Source: Opitutales bacterium
GTDB lineage: Bacteria > Verrucomicrobiota > Verrucomicrobiia > Opitutales > JAJFLR01
Reading direction: 5' to 3'
NCBI GenBank assembly: GCA_021772565.1
Contig: JAJFLR010000032.1
Span: forward strand, 1 to 37,208
Length of the DNA stretch: 37,208 nucleotides
Shown here: positions 6,861-16,254 of the stretch, piece by piece
Numbering within the stretch: the stretch's first letter is position 1
Layout of the letters: the number at the start of each line of letters is the position of its first letter
Position numbers and translations under genes: made by a program
The notes under the pieces: model-generated
The model's database searches: none
What the model was told of the DNA's origin: nothing
Seen by the model: the letters and a program-made list of their open reading frames with translations, nothing else

Positions 6861-8228
6861 CTAGGTCAATGAGTTTGAGCCTATCGCTTTTTCCAGCAAT
6901 GGCAGCATTACACCTCTTCTAAACAGTGTGATTTGACCGGTACTTGAGGAAACAACAATGGCAATACAGTTGGCCGCATTTGTGATTGCTGCTGCTGCTG
7001 CGTGACGGGATCCCAGACCACTTGGCATTTCAACATGAAACTCTGCCGGCGCATGAATTAAACTTCCTGCAGATTCCAACACACCGTTACCTCTAATTAT
7101 GAAGGCTCCATCAATTGACGAAAATTCTTTGATCGTCTCATCCATAAAAGGATTTAAAACATTTCTGTCTTCTTCTTTATATCCGTAGAATGGGTTCAAC
7201 ACTAATGGCTTCACCATTTTATTAACTTTCTCGGTGTCACCTATCACGAACAGTGTTCCAACGGGTTTACCTTCACGGCCTTCCAGCGCTAATTGTGACG
7301 CAATAGCCATCATCCGTTCCATCACTTCGCCTAAAACAGATGTTGGAAGTAAATCAGATTCTCTGGTAATAACCGTTTGAAACTCACGTTCGATATCTAC
7401 AACAACGAGTGTATCGATTAAGTTGCTGGAGGGAAAACCGCCAACACAACAGAGCCGATCATTAAATTTGAAAACTCCTCGCGTAATACCAATTAATACT
7501 GCACTGCGCAACTGAGAAAGTCGTTGTTTAGAAAATGAGCGCACTTCAATATTTGCAACAATATGTTTTTGGTCAGCTGAATGTTGATAAGCTGAACGAG
7601 TGACCAGCACCGTTCGGAATTTAGGAAATGAATCAGTAATTTCCATTCCACCGGCAAAAGTATCACCAAAAATCAGGAGTGCAGAACACCGCGCTGATCT
7701 GGCAACTTTTTCTGATTCTTTTAAAAATAATCGATTAAATTTGTCTTGAGCTCTTTCAGGCTTTGATAGTGATCCTCCCAGACATTGAAAAATTTTCTCC
7801 TTAAAAATAGAAATGTCAGGTGATGAAACGATATCATCAATTATCTCTTTATTGCTGAAAATTCTGGCTATGGAAGCGAGAAAATTAAGATAATTTTTAG
7901 TTTTTTTAGATGCGAGCAGAAGCAATAATATACGAACTTTTTCATAATCCGCATTTCCTTCATCACGCAATCCACTAACGACTCTTCCTATTGTAAAGAT
8001 ATAAGGTCTGTCCATTTTTATTCTAAGATGCGGCATCGCCACGCCATTAGAAAGATATGAGGACATTGTCTTTTCGCGATCAAGTAACTGTTTGAGTAAT
8101 TTTGATCTACTAATATTTTCCCCAATATTACTCGTTGCCACTACTAATAATTCATCCAATGCGGAATTCAAATCACCGCTTTGAATATCAATGATACGTG
8201 ATTTTGCTAAATATCGATCCAGTCGCAT
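6861..8228 (-). CDS. EIIA-like / PK-C-like / diadenylate cyclase fusion
   Basis: Three domains can be read. Residues 1-150 resemble a PTS EIIA type-2 domain; H67 in GVAMPHLRI sits where the phosphorylated His is expected. Residues about 170-290 (CSALLIFGDTFAGG...TVLVTRSAYQ) resemble the pyruvate kinase C-terminal fold found in archaeal DacZ. Residues 315-450 are a DAC domain: EGREGKPVGTLFVIGD, then DGAFIIRG at 373-380 and GSRHAAAAAIT at 406-416, where canonical enzymes have DGA and RHR. It should make c-di-AMP from two ATP, possibly under control of the phosphorylation state of the first domain. RHA in place of RHR is a deviation that could lower activity. No membrane segment, so cytoplasmic. 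Convergent with the PIN toxin gene, 20 bp apart. The regulatory link is inference. Confidence 0.8.
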   Translation of the reverse strand: MRLDRYLAKSRIIDIQSGDLNSALDELLVVATSNIGENISRSKLLKQLLDREKTMSSYLSNGVAMPHLRIKMDRPYIFTIGRVVSGLRDEGNADYEKVRILLLLLASKKTKNYLNFLASIARIFSNKEIIDDIVSSPDISIFKEKIFQCLGGSLSKPERAQDKFNRLFLKESEKVARSARCSALLIFGDTFAGGMEITDSFPKFRTVLVTRSAYQHSADQKHIVANIEVRSFSKQRLSQLRSAVLIGITRGVFKFNDRLCCVGGFPSSNLIDTLVVVDIEREFQTVITRESDLLPTSVLGEVMERMMAIASQLALEGREGKPVGTLFVIGDTEKVNKMVKPLVLNPFYGYKEEDRNVLNPFMDETIKEFSSIDGAFIIRGNGVLESAGSLIHAPAEFHVEMPSGLGSRHAAAAAITNAANCIAIVVSSSTGQITLFRRGVMLPLLEKAIGSNSLT

Positions 8229-8452
8229 TTTCTATTTGAAATTAGAGAATTTAAATTTGGAAACGAGAATGAAATACGCTAGTTACCAATTTGAAATGAG
8301 TCGTTGTGAAAGGCTTATTGGTCATTTTATTTAATTATTACTCAAAGTTGATAAATAAGAGGCTTCAATTAAATTATTTTTTACTTTTTAGATTTAAGAC
8401 AATGCTCTAGCAAGAGCCATTAGGCCAATAGTTAATTTCAATTTTCAAATTT

Positions 8453-8827
8453 TCACTTCTCCCATTCGAGAGCACCCTTTTTATATTCATAGAGAAGACC
8501 AATAACAAGAACACCTAAAAAGAATAATATTGGGGTGAGTATAGGTATGTTGGCAGCCAGAAATTCTCGATAAACAACAACCCAAGGAATAAGAAATACT
8601 ATCTCAACATCAAAAATTATAAATAACATTGCGACTATATAAAATTTTACCGAGAAACGTGGATGCACTTTACCTTCAGCTTCCACACCGCATTCGTATG
8701 CAGAATCTTTAAATTTGTTGGTTTTAGCCCTTTGTCCAAAAATTTGTGAAACTACTATAATTGCCACTGGAATTGTAATAGCTAAAATAATTTGAATCAG
8801 TACAGGTAAATAACTTTCCAGGCTCAT
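8453..8827 (-). CDS. nuoA: NADH-quinone oxidoreductase subunit A
   Basis: NuoA is a small membrane subunit of respiratory complex I, at the junction between the peripheral arm and the proton-pumping arm. The protein has 124 residues and three membrane helices (about 8-30, 63-85 and 92-112). The conserved loop is here: KFKDSAYECGVEAEGKVHPRF, including the YECG Cys, then FSVKFYIVAMLFIIFDVEIVFLIPW. Normally nuoB follows at once. Here the next gene on this strand is the cyclase fusion, 224 bp away, so nuoA is separated from the rest of complex I. The gap 8229-8452 holds no feature I can name. Confidence 0.95.
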   Translation of the reverse strand: MSLESYLPVLIQIILAITIPVAIIVVSQIFGQRAKTNKFKDSAYECGVEAEGKVHPRFSVKFYIVAMLFIIFDVEIVFLIPWVVVYREFLAANIPILTPILFFLGVLVIGLLYEYKKGALEWEK

Positions 8828-8855
8828 TTATCAATAGTGTTGCTAATAAAATTTT

Positions 8856-9920
8856 TCATTTTTTTCCGAAAGTATCGTGTGGTAACTTGATCCACTCTAT
8901 ATTTTTTTTAGAACTTGTTCCAACATCAAGTTTTACAGCATATTTTAGATAGAGTGGAATTTTTTTAAATTTCTCAAATCCTTCTTTTGCACGTCTTTTG
9001 TTTATGTATTTAAGGACTAATCGATCTAGAAGCACAGGATTAGTGCTCATCCATAAAAATGGTTCTGAATGTGTGTAAAGGGAATTAAAATTTGGTCCTC
9101 CAATAAATTGATAAATTTCAAGTGGCATGATCGTAAGTGCCCATGTGGAAAGAAGTTCGGGAATTGCAGATATTTCAGCAATTGCTTTGGGTGCGACAGA
9201 TACGCTGTTCAGAAAACGATCGTTGTTGCCAATATTCATCAGCGTTGCATTTACCAAAGCTCCTCGAACACCAATAGTTTGATCTACAGTCACCATTGGA
9301 AGATTAATCCAAAAATCCACTTCAGCAATAAGCGGGTATGGTAGATAACTTTTACGCCCAGCATCAGGTGACAGTGAATTATCGAAAACAGAATCTTCCT
9401 GATCAAGAATACTTATATAATTTGCTGGTAACGGATCCTCATAATACCAGATAGAATCAAAATATTTATTACTTTCCAGAATCTTGACAGGAACTCCATT
9501 AAATAAATTACCTTCTGATCTTCTACTCAAAGGTGGGATAAATCCACACTCTCTCAATTTTAATTCACTATGATCCAGAATAAAGATATCAGATTTTTCA
9601 TATCCACGATCCATTAATGAATTGATAACTGCTTTTACTAATGGCTTGGGTGTTGCTATGCCAGTGCCACTGTTAGTGTATATCTTAAGGCCTACTTTCT
9701 TTTTGTCACCCGGTCTTAAGGAATAACCTGTTGTTGATTCAAAATTTCTAAATAAAGCTTTTACACTCCGAGAATATTCTTTCTGAGAAAATTTACGTAG
9801 CTTGTATTGCCAGACTATTTTTGAGTTCTTTTTGCGTTCCTCTTCACTATCCCAAAAATCTGCATTAAGAGAAAATGTGCCTCCAAGCAGGATGAATAAT
9901 ATTAACAATTTATGCTTCAC
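8856..9920 (-). CDS. exported DUF362 domain protein
   Basis: A 354-residue protein with an N-terminal signal peptide (MKHKLLILFILLGGTFSLNA). The DUF362 core is visible from about residue 75: KKVGLKIYTNSGTGIATPKP, then VKAVINSLMDRGYEKSDIFI and LDHSELKLRECGF. This matches the usual pattern of a Rossmann-like strand, an (A/S)T(P/H) step and a 'G(Y/A)...V.I.D' step. The family's function is not well defined; some relatives carry ferredoxin domains, absent here. It ends 28 bp before nuoA on the same strand and is divergent from the large TPR gene, so 9921-10059 should carry both promoters. Confidence 0.75.
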   Translation of the reverse strand: MKHKLLILFILLGGTFSLNADFWDSEEERKKNSKIVWQYKLRKFSQKEYSRSVKALFRNFESTTGYSLRPGDKKKVGLKIYTNSGTGIATPKPLVKAVINSLMDRGYEKSDIFILDHSELKLRECGFIPPLSRRSEGNLFNGVPVKILESNKYFDSIWYYEDPLPANYISILDQEDSVFDNSLSPDAGRKSYLPYPLIAEVDFWINLPMVTVDQTIGVRGALVNATLMNIGNNDRFLNSVSVAPKAIAEISAIPELLSTWALTIMPLEIYQFIGGPNFNSLYTHSEPFLWMSTNPVLLDRLVLKYINKRRAKEGFEKFKKIPLYLKYAVKLDVGTSSKKNIEWIKLPHDTFGKK

Positions 9921-10059
9921 TTCTGAATTTGTGTATTAATGTCAAAATATATATAGATATTGCCTTAAACTTAATCAGTTTCCTAGTGTATATATTGTTA
10001 ATAAATCTTAGTTAACAAATTACGATCATTATGTGATTTTATAGACAAAATTTTCAAGA

Positions 10060-13000
10060 ATGTTTCACAAAAAATATAATTTAATTAGTCCAATATTAGC
10101 ATTTATTTGCATAATATTATTCAGTTGTAGTAAACCAATTCCAACTGTCGATGATATACTGAAGAGTGCAGAAGAAAAAATTCATCGTGGACAAAATGAT
10201 GAAGCAATTAAAATTTTAAAAGAATTACATCATAATCATCCCAATCATCAAGAAACAATCAGAAATCTTGCATATGCATATTCTCAAAATAATGAATATC
10301 AATTGGCTGGTAGTTTTTATAGAAAATTATCCGAACTAAATCCTGAAGCAAATATATACCGACTCTACTCTGCTCAATTTTATACTGCTAGCAGTGACTT
10401 TGAAAATGCCATAGAAGTTTATAAACTCTATCTTGAAATTGTACCAAATGATGCCGCCACGTGGAAAACTCTTGGACAATTATATCAGGAGCTAAATAAA
10501 AACAGTGAAGCTGAAAAAGCATACCAAAACAGTTACAAGCATAAGCAAAGTGAAGACATAGCAATTCGTATTGGAAAAATTAATCTTCATCAGTTGAAAA
10601 ATTTTACTGAAGCTGAAAAATGGTTTCAAATTGGACTGGAAGGAGATAATCAAACAAACTCTGAATCCTATCTGGGAATGCTTGAGTTATCATTTATAAG
10701 AAAAGATTATGATATTGCAGAAAAAATTATTACTAAACTGGATGCTGCACATCCACATGTATTGGATGTCTCACACCTGGCATCCAAACGCGACGAACTT
10801 CGTAAACTGAAAAAAAATGGGAGTTATTATAATCAAAAAATACTGCAGGCTAAAAAAATTATTTCAAAGAAAAATAAAATTGTAAATGGTGAAACGGATC
10901 TCGAAGTAACCAAGTTAGCAAATAAGTCAAAACAATTACAGAAAGATAAAACTAAACCTGTTTATCAAGATGCTAAGAAGGAAATTTCAAGATCAAAAAT
11001 TAAAAAAATCAGAGAATACGGAAAGACAAAAATCGCCAAAAACTTGTCATCAAATAAATCAATTAAAAAATCTCAGAAAAGAGAAAAATTCTCAAAGAAA
11101 ACCGAGCAGACTGTTTATGATAAAAAAATAAAAACTAGTTCTAAAAGTAAAAGACCAAAAGTTGCAAAAATTGTATCCAAGAATAAAGACATTGATAATG
11201 AGAGTAATCAAACAGAAGACCGATACGCCAATTACTTGAACGACTATTCAAGTGATTACATAACTGAAAATGAAATAGTTAAAGATCCGCCAAACAATAA
11301 GAATCGCGATGCTAGAGTAAAGCGCGAAAAGAAAGCGACAACCAATAAACAGAGGATTCTTAATAAAAAATCTAATTCTAAAGTAGCTACAAAAGATATT
11401 GAGCAAAAAAAATCTATTAGTTCTATTCAGAAAAAGAAATTATTAATTGCTAAAAAATCCTCAGTAAAAAAATCAAATAGAAAGTCAAAAAATATTAAAA
11501 GTGAATATGACGTTTTAGATGAAAAAATATTAGCATCATCTGATAATTCACAAACTAATAATAATAAGACTCCTACTAGTGCTTTAGACATAGCTACATC
11601 AACATTAAATAGTAACAGTAATCTAAAAAATGGTGCATTGGATCAGTCAACGATTGAAGAGAACAGTTTAAGTGAGGAAAAAAGTTATGATAGTTATGTG
11701 AGTAATTATTTAGCTGAGTTCATGAAAAGCAGTAAGCAACCTGTAGAAACTACATCTAAAAATACTGAAACCCGTGTTTTCAAAAGTGAAGTAAAGCCGA
11801 TGGAAGCAGTCAAGGTGATAGCAAACAATAACGTAGTTGAATACAAAAATAAAAGTTTACCAAAAAACGAATATTTCGAAAAAGAAATTACTTTATCTAC
11901 TGATTTATCAGAAACAAAAAAATCTGATTCGAGAAAATCACCAGTTATTAGTAAACGTGTAGATCTGGCTTCAGATAAATTTGATTTTGAAGATAGAAAT
12001 AAAAGTATCGATTTACAAGTAGAAGAAAATTCGAAGAATAAAGCGTTAGTAACTAAAAGCAATACCAATTTGCCAAAAGATACTATTGCCAAAAATCTAA
12101 CTACTGGCAAAGTTGATACAACTTCAGCAAGTCGAAAAGTTCATCCAGCTAGCAAACCAGAAAAATTTGAGAAAGATTTGAAGCCAGTTAAAATATTAAC
12201 TCAGAAAACTAAAGATAAAGCTGATATAATTATTGAAGAGTCAGTAACAGTTGCGAGAAATAACACGGATAAAATTTTAAATGAAACGAAAGGACTAACA
12301 AATAAAAACAAATCTGCAGTAAAAGATATAGAGTTACCTAAAGGCGTTGTAGTTCAAAAAGAAACTAAATCTGATAAAATAAAAATTAGTCAGAATATTT
12401 CTAAAACTTCTGATAAGCCCATAATAGTTGCCTCAAATGAAATTAAGACAAAACATAAAACTGTAAAAAAGGCGAAGAAACCAAAATCATTTGTTTCAGC
12501 GAATAAATCAAAAAAGAAAAAGATTGATAATATAGAAATCGCTAAAAAAAGATCCCCCTCAAAGCGAGTAAAAAAACCTGATACTGATAAACAAAAAAAA
12601 GTTGCTAAAGATATTGATGAACAAGCAATAGCTTTAAATGATAAAGAATCAAAGAGCAAATATAAGACCTTAAATGAAACGATATTAGAGCAGGCTGATA
12701 AACCCTTATCGTTAAGAGATCGTATTAAACTTAATGTTAAAAGAAAAATTTATGCTGAAACTCAGACAGAAGAATGGAGCAATAAAACATCTAAAACAGT
12801 TGAAAAAGATAATGATGCAGTTAAAACTGAAAAAGAATATGATCAGTTCGCTGATATTGAGATAGCTTCAAATTCATACAAAAAGAGCAAGTCTGCAAGA
12901 AGTACCAATAACAAAGAAAAAGTCTCATCCAAGAAACAAAAAAAACGGAAGGATACTTCATCAAAAGAACTTATCGCAAAAACTCCTAAACCTAAGAAAT

Positions 13001-13989
13001 CGATTCGAAAAAATAGATCAAAAAAAGATTCCAAGCCTAAAACAAAAATTGCAAAATCTGATTCTTCCAAGAAAAACAATACACAAATCCGCAATGACAA
13101 TAAGATTCATACTGCTAGTAATAAAGTTAAAAATACTAAAAATAATGATGAATATGTAGCTAAAGTTGATTATAGAAAAAATCAGACCAGAGAAGTACGG
13201 AATAGTAGTAGAAAAAATTACGGTCAGTCGACACGCATTGAACCTAAAAGTACAACTACTAAAACAGCAAAGATATCAAAACCTAGAAAAAAATTAGTTC
13301 CTGAAGTTGTCGAAATTGAGCAAGACGTTAGAACTGGCAGCAATAATGAATTTCGTAGATCAAATGACGTTGCGGCTATCAGACCAAAGCCCAGAAAAAG
13401 ATTATCTCTTGCTGATACTAATAATAAACCAAGACCAAGAAAACGGTTAACATTAAACAGAAGTAACAATTCGAATAAGGATGATTCAAATGGGAGTCAG
13501 TCTGTTTCGTATAATTCATTACTAGGTCAAGCCGAATCTTTAATAAGCGCAGGTAAATATTTGGAATCAATAAATATACTCCACAAGATTTTAGAAAAAG
13601 ATGACAATAGAGCGGAGCCCTGGATATTACTTTCACTTTCATATCTCAAGGCAGAGCAGCCAGATTATGCAATTAAAGCATCGTATGAAGCAGTAAAACG
13701 ATGGCCGGAAATAGCAATTTATGCTGTCAATTATTTAAAGGTAATTGAGAGGACATCATCAAAGGATAAATTATATCAGGAGATACTTAAGATTAAGGGA
13801 AATTTTTCAAATTCACCGGAAATAGAATTATATCAGGGACACACTTATGCTAATGTATTTAAGCAACCTGTAATCGCCAAAAAACATTATGAGGAATTTA
13901 TTAAACTGGCACCTAATCATCCACATTCTAAAACTATTAGAGCAAAGATAAGACGTCTGAATAGTGAAATCATGGTTAATGAGAGTTAG
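10060..13989 (+). CDS. giant TPR lipoprotein with long lysine-rich disordered centre
   Basis: A 1309-residue protein with a lipoprotein signal: hydrophobic segment then LFSC, C23 being the lipidation site. Residues about 30-240 are tetratricopeptide repeats (for instance DEAIKILKELHHNHPNHQET, ENAIEVYKLYLEIVPNDAAT). Residues about 250-1150 are low-complexity, dominated by Lys, Ser, Asn, Thr and Asp, strongly basic and presumably disordered. Within it are two similar Tyr-rich blocks (DRYANYLNDYSSDYITEN and KSYDSYVSNYLAEFMKS) and related KPRKRLSLADT / RPRKRLTLNRS blocks. TPRs return from about 1165 to the end. The frame stays open for 3.9 kb, so it is a real gene. It is probably a periplasmic or outer-membrane scaffold whose basic arm could bind peptidoglycan, polysaccharide or nucleic acid; function unknown. 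Confidence 0.85.
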   Translation: MFHKKYNLISPILAFICIILFSCSKPIPTVDDILKSAEEKIHRGQNDEAIKILKELHHNHPNHQETIRNLAYAYSQNNEYQLAGSFYRKLSELNPEANIYRLYSAQFYTASSDFENAIEVYKLYLEIVPNDAATWKTLGQLYQELNKNSEAEKAYQNSYKHKQSEDIAIRIGKINLHQLKNFTEAEKWFQIGLEGDNQTNSESYLGMLELSFIRKDYDIAEKIITKLDAAHPHVLDVSHLASKRDELRKLKKNGSYYNQKILQAKKIISKKNKIVNGETDLEVTKLANKSKQLQKDKTKPVYQDAKKEISRSKIKKIREYGKTKIAKNLSSNKSIKKSQKREKFSKKTEQTVYDKKIKTSSKSKRPKVAKIVSKNKDIDNESNQTEDRYANYLNDYSSDYITENEIVKDPPNNKNRDARVKREKKATTNKQRILNKKSNSKVATKDIEQKKSISSIQKKKLLIAKKSSVKKSNRKSKNIKSEYDVLDEKILASSDNSQTNNNKTPTSALDIATSTLNSNSNLKNGALDQSTIEENSLSEEKSYDSYVSNYLAEFMKSSKQPVETTSKNTETRVFKSEVKPMEAVKVIANNNVVEYKNKSLPKNEYFEKEITLSTDLSETKKSDSRKSPVISKRVDLASDKFDFEDRNKSIDLQVEENSKNKALVTKSNTNLPKDTIAKNLTTGKVDTTSASRKVHPASKPEKFEKDLKPVKILTQKTKDKADIIIEESVTVARNNTDKILNETKGLTNKNKSAVKDIELPKGVVVQKETKSDKIKISQNISKTSDKPIIVASNEIKTKHKTVKKAKKPKSFVSANKSKKKKIDNIEIAKKRSPSKRVKKPDTDKQKKVAKDIDEQAIALNDKESKSKYKTLNETILEQADKPLSLRDRIKLNVKRKIYAETQTEEWSNKTSKTVEKDNDAVKTEKEYDQFADIEIASNSYKKSKSARSTNNKEKVSSKKQKKRKDTSSKELIAKTPKPKKSIRKNRSKKDSKPKTKIAKSDSSKKNNTQIRNDNKIHTASNKVKNTKNNDEYVAKVDYRKNQTREVRNSSRKNYGQSTRIEPKSTTTKTAKISKPRKKLVPEVVEIEQDVRTGSNNEFRRSNDVAAIRPKPRKRLSLADTNNKPRPRKRLTLNRSNNSNKDDSNGSQSVSYNSLLGQAESLISAGKYLESINILHKILEKDDNRAEPWILLSLSYLKAEQPDYAIKASYEAVKRWPEIAIYAVNYLKVIERTSSKDKLYQEILKIKGNFSNSPEIELYQGHTYANVFKQPVIAKKHYEEFIKLAPNHPHSKTIRAKIRRLNSEIMVNES

Positions 13990-14079
13990 CAGGCTTTGCC
14001 TTGATCTAGCCAAGTGGTCATAAAAAGGTTCGAGAAGCTCAATGATATAATTGGGGAAACCGAATAAACAAAAAAAATT

Positions 14080-14742
14080 TTATGGTTCCCAAAGCGGTTT
14101 ATGATTTTTGCGATTAATTAAACCAACTGGTTTGCCAAAAATCTCAGAATAAATAAAAGCATTACGAGCAGATTGTGGATTTTTAAATGCCCTGGTAATT
14201 GTATAAATCGAATTGCCACGATAATCCTGCTTACTACTTTTTTTCTGAGCTATTGATTGTTTTAATTTGTTACTTTTTCTTAACAATCCATCCCTAATTT
14301 TTTCTTTAGCAATTTGTTTCTGCCTCGTTATGACGAGTGATTCAATATCAATATTATCTTCGACATGATTTTCAGGTTCTACGAACTCAGAGGAAATCTC
14401 AGGTCTCAAAGCACTACCAGAATACTGATTTTGTTCTACTTGCTGAGGAGATTGAAAAATTGACGGTTGCTTATAATTTTGCTGCTGATAATCAGTATGA
14501 AGTGGTGATGGCTCATTTGTCTGAGGTTGTGGTGCTTGTGGATACGCGGTTGGAGGCTGCTGCTGACGTTGTTGGATCCTTCGTTTTATCTCCTCCTTAA
14601 TTTGCCTGGCCCTCTCCTCAGGTGTTAAACTATCACTGCTACTTTCTTCAACCTCTTCCTGTCGTGAAAAGACTTTCTGAAATATCATATATGCAATGAA
14701 TGCAATTACCGGAAGTATTTCCTGCCAATCAATCATTACCAC
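14080..14742 (-). CDS. membrane-anchored Pro/Gln-rich protein next to floA
   Basis: A 220-residue protein with one N-terminal membrane helix (DWQEILPVIAFIAYMIFQKV). After it come a charged helix (PEERARQIKEEIKRRIQQRQ), a Pro/Gln-rich linker (about 60-115) and a conserved-looking C-terminus ending RNAFIYSEIFGKPVGLINRK. The last block, an (R/Q)xAFIYSEIFGxPxGL pattern, resembles the tail of short membrane proteins I associate with Planctomycetes and Verrucomicrobia; no function is known to me. It starts 12 bp after floA ends, so the two are probably one transcript and may work together at the membrane. Confidence 0.65.
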   Translation of the reverse strand: MVMIDWQEILPVIAFIAYMIFQKVFSRQEEVEESSSDSLTPEERARQIKEEIKRRIQQRQQQPPTAYPQAPQPQTNEPSPLHTDYQQQNYKQPSIFQSPQQVEQNQYSGSALRPEISSEFVEPENHVEDNIDIESLVITRQKQIAKEKIRDGLLRKSNKLKQSIAQKKSSKQDYRGNSIYTITRAFKNPQSARNAFIYSEIFGKPVGLINRKNHKPLWEP

Positions 14743-14754
14743 ACTAAATTAAAA

Positions 14755-15774
14755 TTACTCTTCGATCTCCGGTTTAGCTATAGTCTCACGCATTTCAGTA
14801 TCAGACTTAATATTCTGGATTCGATAGTAATCCATCACACCCAGATTTCCGGACCTTAAAGCTTCAGCTAGGGCAAGTGGTACTTCTGCTTGTGCTTCTA
14901 CTACTTTAGCTTGCATTTCTTGTACCTTTGCCTGCATCTCCTGTTCTAAAGCTACAGCTGCCGCACGTCTAATTTCTGCTTGTGCCTGTGCCATATTTTT
15001 ATTGGCCTCAGCTTGAGATTCTTGTAATTTAGCTCCTACATTTTCACCGACATCAACATCAGCTATATCAATTGAGACAATTTCATAGGCAGTGCCAACA
15101 TCCAATCCACGTTTTAAAACCGTTTGTGAAATCGAATCAGGATTTTCCAGGACCCACTTGTAAGAATCTGCAGAACCAATTGTCGTAACAATACCTTCAC
15201 CCACTCTTGCCATAATGGTTTCTTCCTGAGCACTACCAACATAACGACTAAGATTACTTCTGACAGTTACGCGGGCTTTTACTTTTACCTGAATACCATC
15301 TTTAGCGACACCATCAATAGTTGTGCGCCCACCCTTTGCGTCCGGACAATCGATAACTTTAGGATTGATCGATGTTCGTACAGCTTCAATAATTGATTTA
15401 TCAGTCCCTTTTGTTGCCAAGTCTATCGCACAACTACGATCCCATATTAAAGGGATACCGGCTTTCATAGCGTTAATCATACCTTGAGTTGTTTGAATAA
15501 CATCGCCGCCTGCAAGATAGTGAGTTTCAAATTCTTCTATACCTAAATCCAATCCTGCTTTAACTGACGTTATGCGAGCATCAACTAATAATTGATAGGG
15601 AACTCCCCTTAATCTCATAGCTAACAAAGTAGCAAACCCTACTGGTGCCATAGCCAATCGAGCCTTTAGCCAAACGCTGAAAAATGAAACAAAAACATAG
15701 CCAAATACAATTACGCATATAAAAAATATTATAGCAATTCCCTGAAATAGATTAAAACCGAATAGTATATTCAT
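14755..15774 (-). CDS. floA: flotillin-like protein FloA
   Basis: FloA (YqfA, UPF0365 family) organises membrane microdomains and affects membrane fluidity and the assembly of membrane complexes. The protein has 339 residues with one N-terminal hydrophobic hairpin or helix (about 8-33) and no signal cleavage. Family blocks follow: [66 protein letters not shown]-type strands and [18 protein letters not shown]. Residues about 255-320 form the Ala/Glu-rich coiled coil ([20 protein letters not shown]). First gene of a pair with 14080-14742. The 89-bp direct repeat lies 137 bp upstream of its start. Confidence 0.93.
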   Translation of the reverse strand: MNILFGFNLFQGIAIIFFICVIVFGYVFVSFFSVWLKARLAMAPVGFATLLAMRLRGVPYQLLVDARITSVKAGLDLGIEEFETHYLAGGDVIQTTQGMINAMKAGIPLIWDRSCAIDLATKGTDKSIIEAVRTSINPKVIDCPDAKGGRTTIDGVAKDGIQVKVKARVTVRSNLSRYVGSAQEETIMARVGEGIVTTIGSADSYKWVLENPDSISQTVLKRGLDVGTAYEIVSIDIADVDVGENVGAKLQESQAEANKNMAQAQAEIRRAAAVALEQEMQAKVQEMQAKVVEAQAEVPLALAEALRSGNLGVMDYYRIQNIKSDTEMRETIAKPEIEE

Positions 15775-15910
15775 AGTAAAATTTTATTAATTCAATACGT
15801 TAAATGATGAGATTATTTACAAATGGTTCTTAATAAATTACAAATGATGGACTATTATAGTGCATTGTCAAGAATAGCTAAAACTTCATTTCGCCCGTCA
15901 TAAAAAAAAT

Positions 15911-15999
15911 TTGATATTCGTAAATTTTCTAAGTTTAGATCTAATAAATTGTTGGTTTCTAAAAAAAAATTCAGAGCTTTTGTGCAACAATGTTAAAAA
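15911..15999 (+). repeat. 89-bp direct repeat, left copy
   Basis: Identical to 18049-18137 at 80 of 89 positions without gaps. The first 30 bases (TTGATATTCGTAAATTTTCT...) match exactly. The two copies bracket the PEP-CTERM gene and all the palindromic elements between floA and the M16 peptidase. They could be the ends of an inserted unit, or a duplicated stretch of original intergenic DNA. No gene lies in 15775-16254; apart from this repeat I see only the terminator at 16122-16158. Confidence 0.9.
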
Positions 16000-16121
16000 A
16001 TTAGAAACTACCTACTACAAAGATGTAGTAAAAAATCTTAACCATGAATATTAAAATAAGCCACAGCCTTGGCGACGGCTGATCTTCGCAAAATAAAAAT
16101 CAGAAACTTCAGCAAAACAAA

Positions 16122-16158
16122 AAACCCCTGCATTTCAATTACCGGGGTTTAATTTTTA
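16122..16158 (-). terminator. intrinsic terminator of the PEP-CTERM gene
   Basis: On the minus strand AAACCCC (16150-16144) pairs with GGGGTTT (16128-16122) across a 15-base loop and is followed by TTTGTTTTG. A weaker T-run on the other side (AATTTTTAAG) could let it act in both directions. Confidence 0.75.
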
Positions 16159-16254
16159 AGTTAAAATATTATTATCTGGAATCTGTCGTCATTGCATTCC
16201 TCGGCTCTGTCTCGCCGTAGCTGAAAACGTAGGCGGATAGCCAATTTCTTCCTC

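Noticed and set aside
11706-13642. Several minus-strand frames of 60-134 residues inside the TPR lipoprotein gene
   Set aside because: They are Phe/Leu/Ser-rich shadows of the Lys/Asn-rich coding strand, with no ribosome sites or recognisable motifs.
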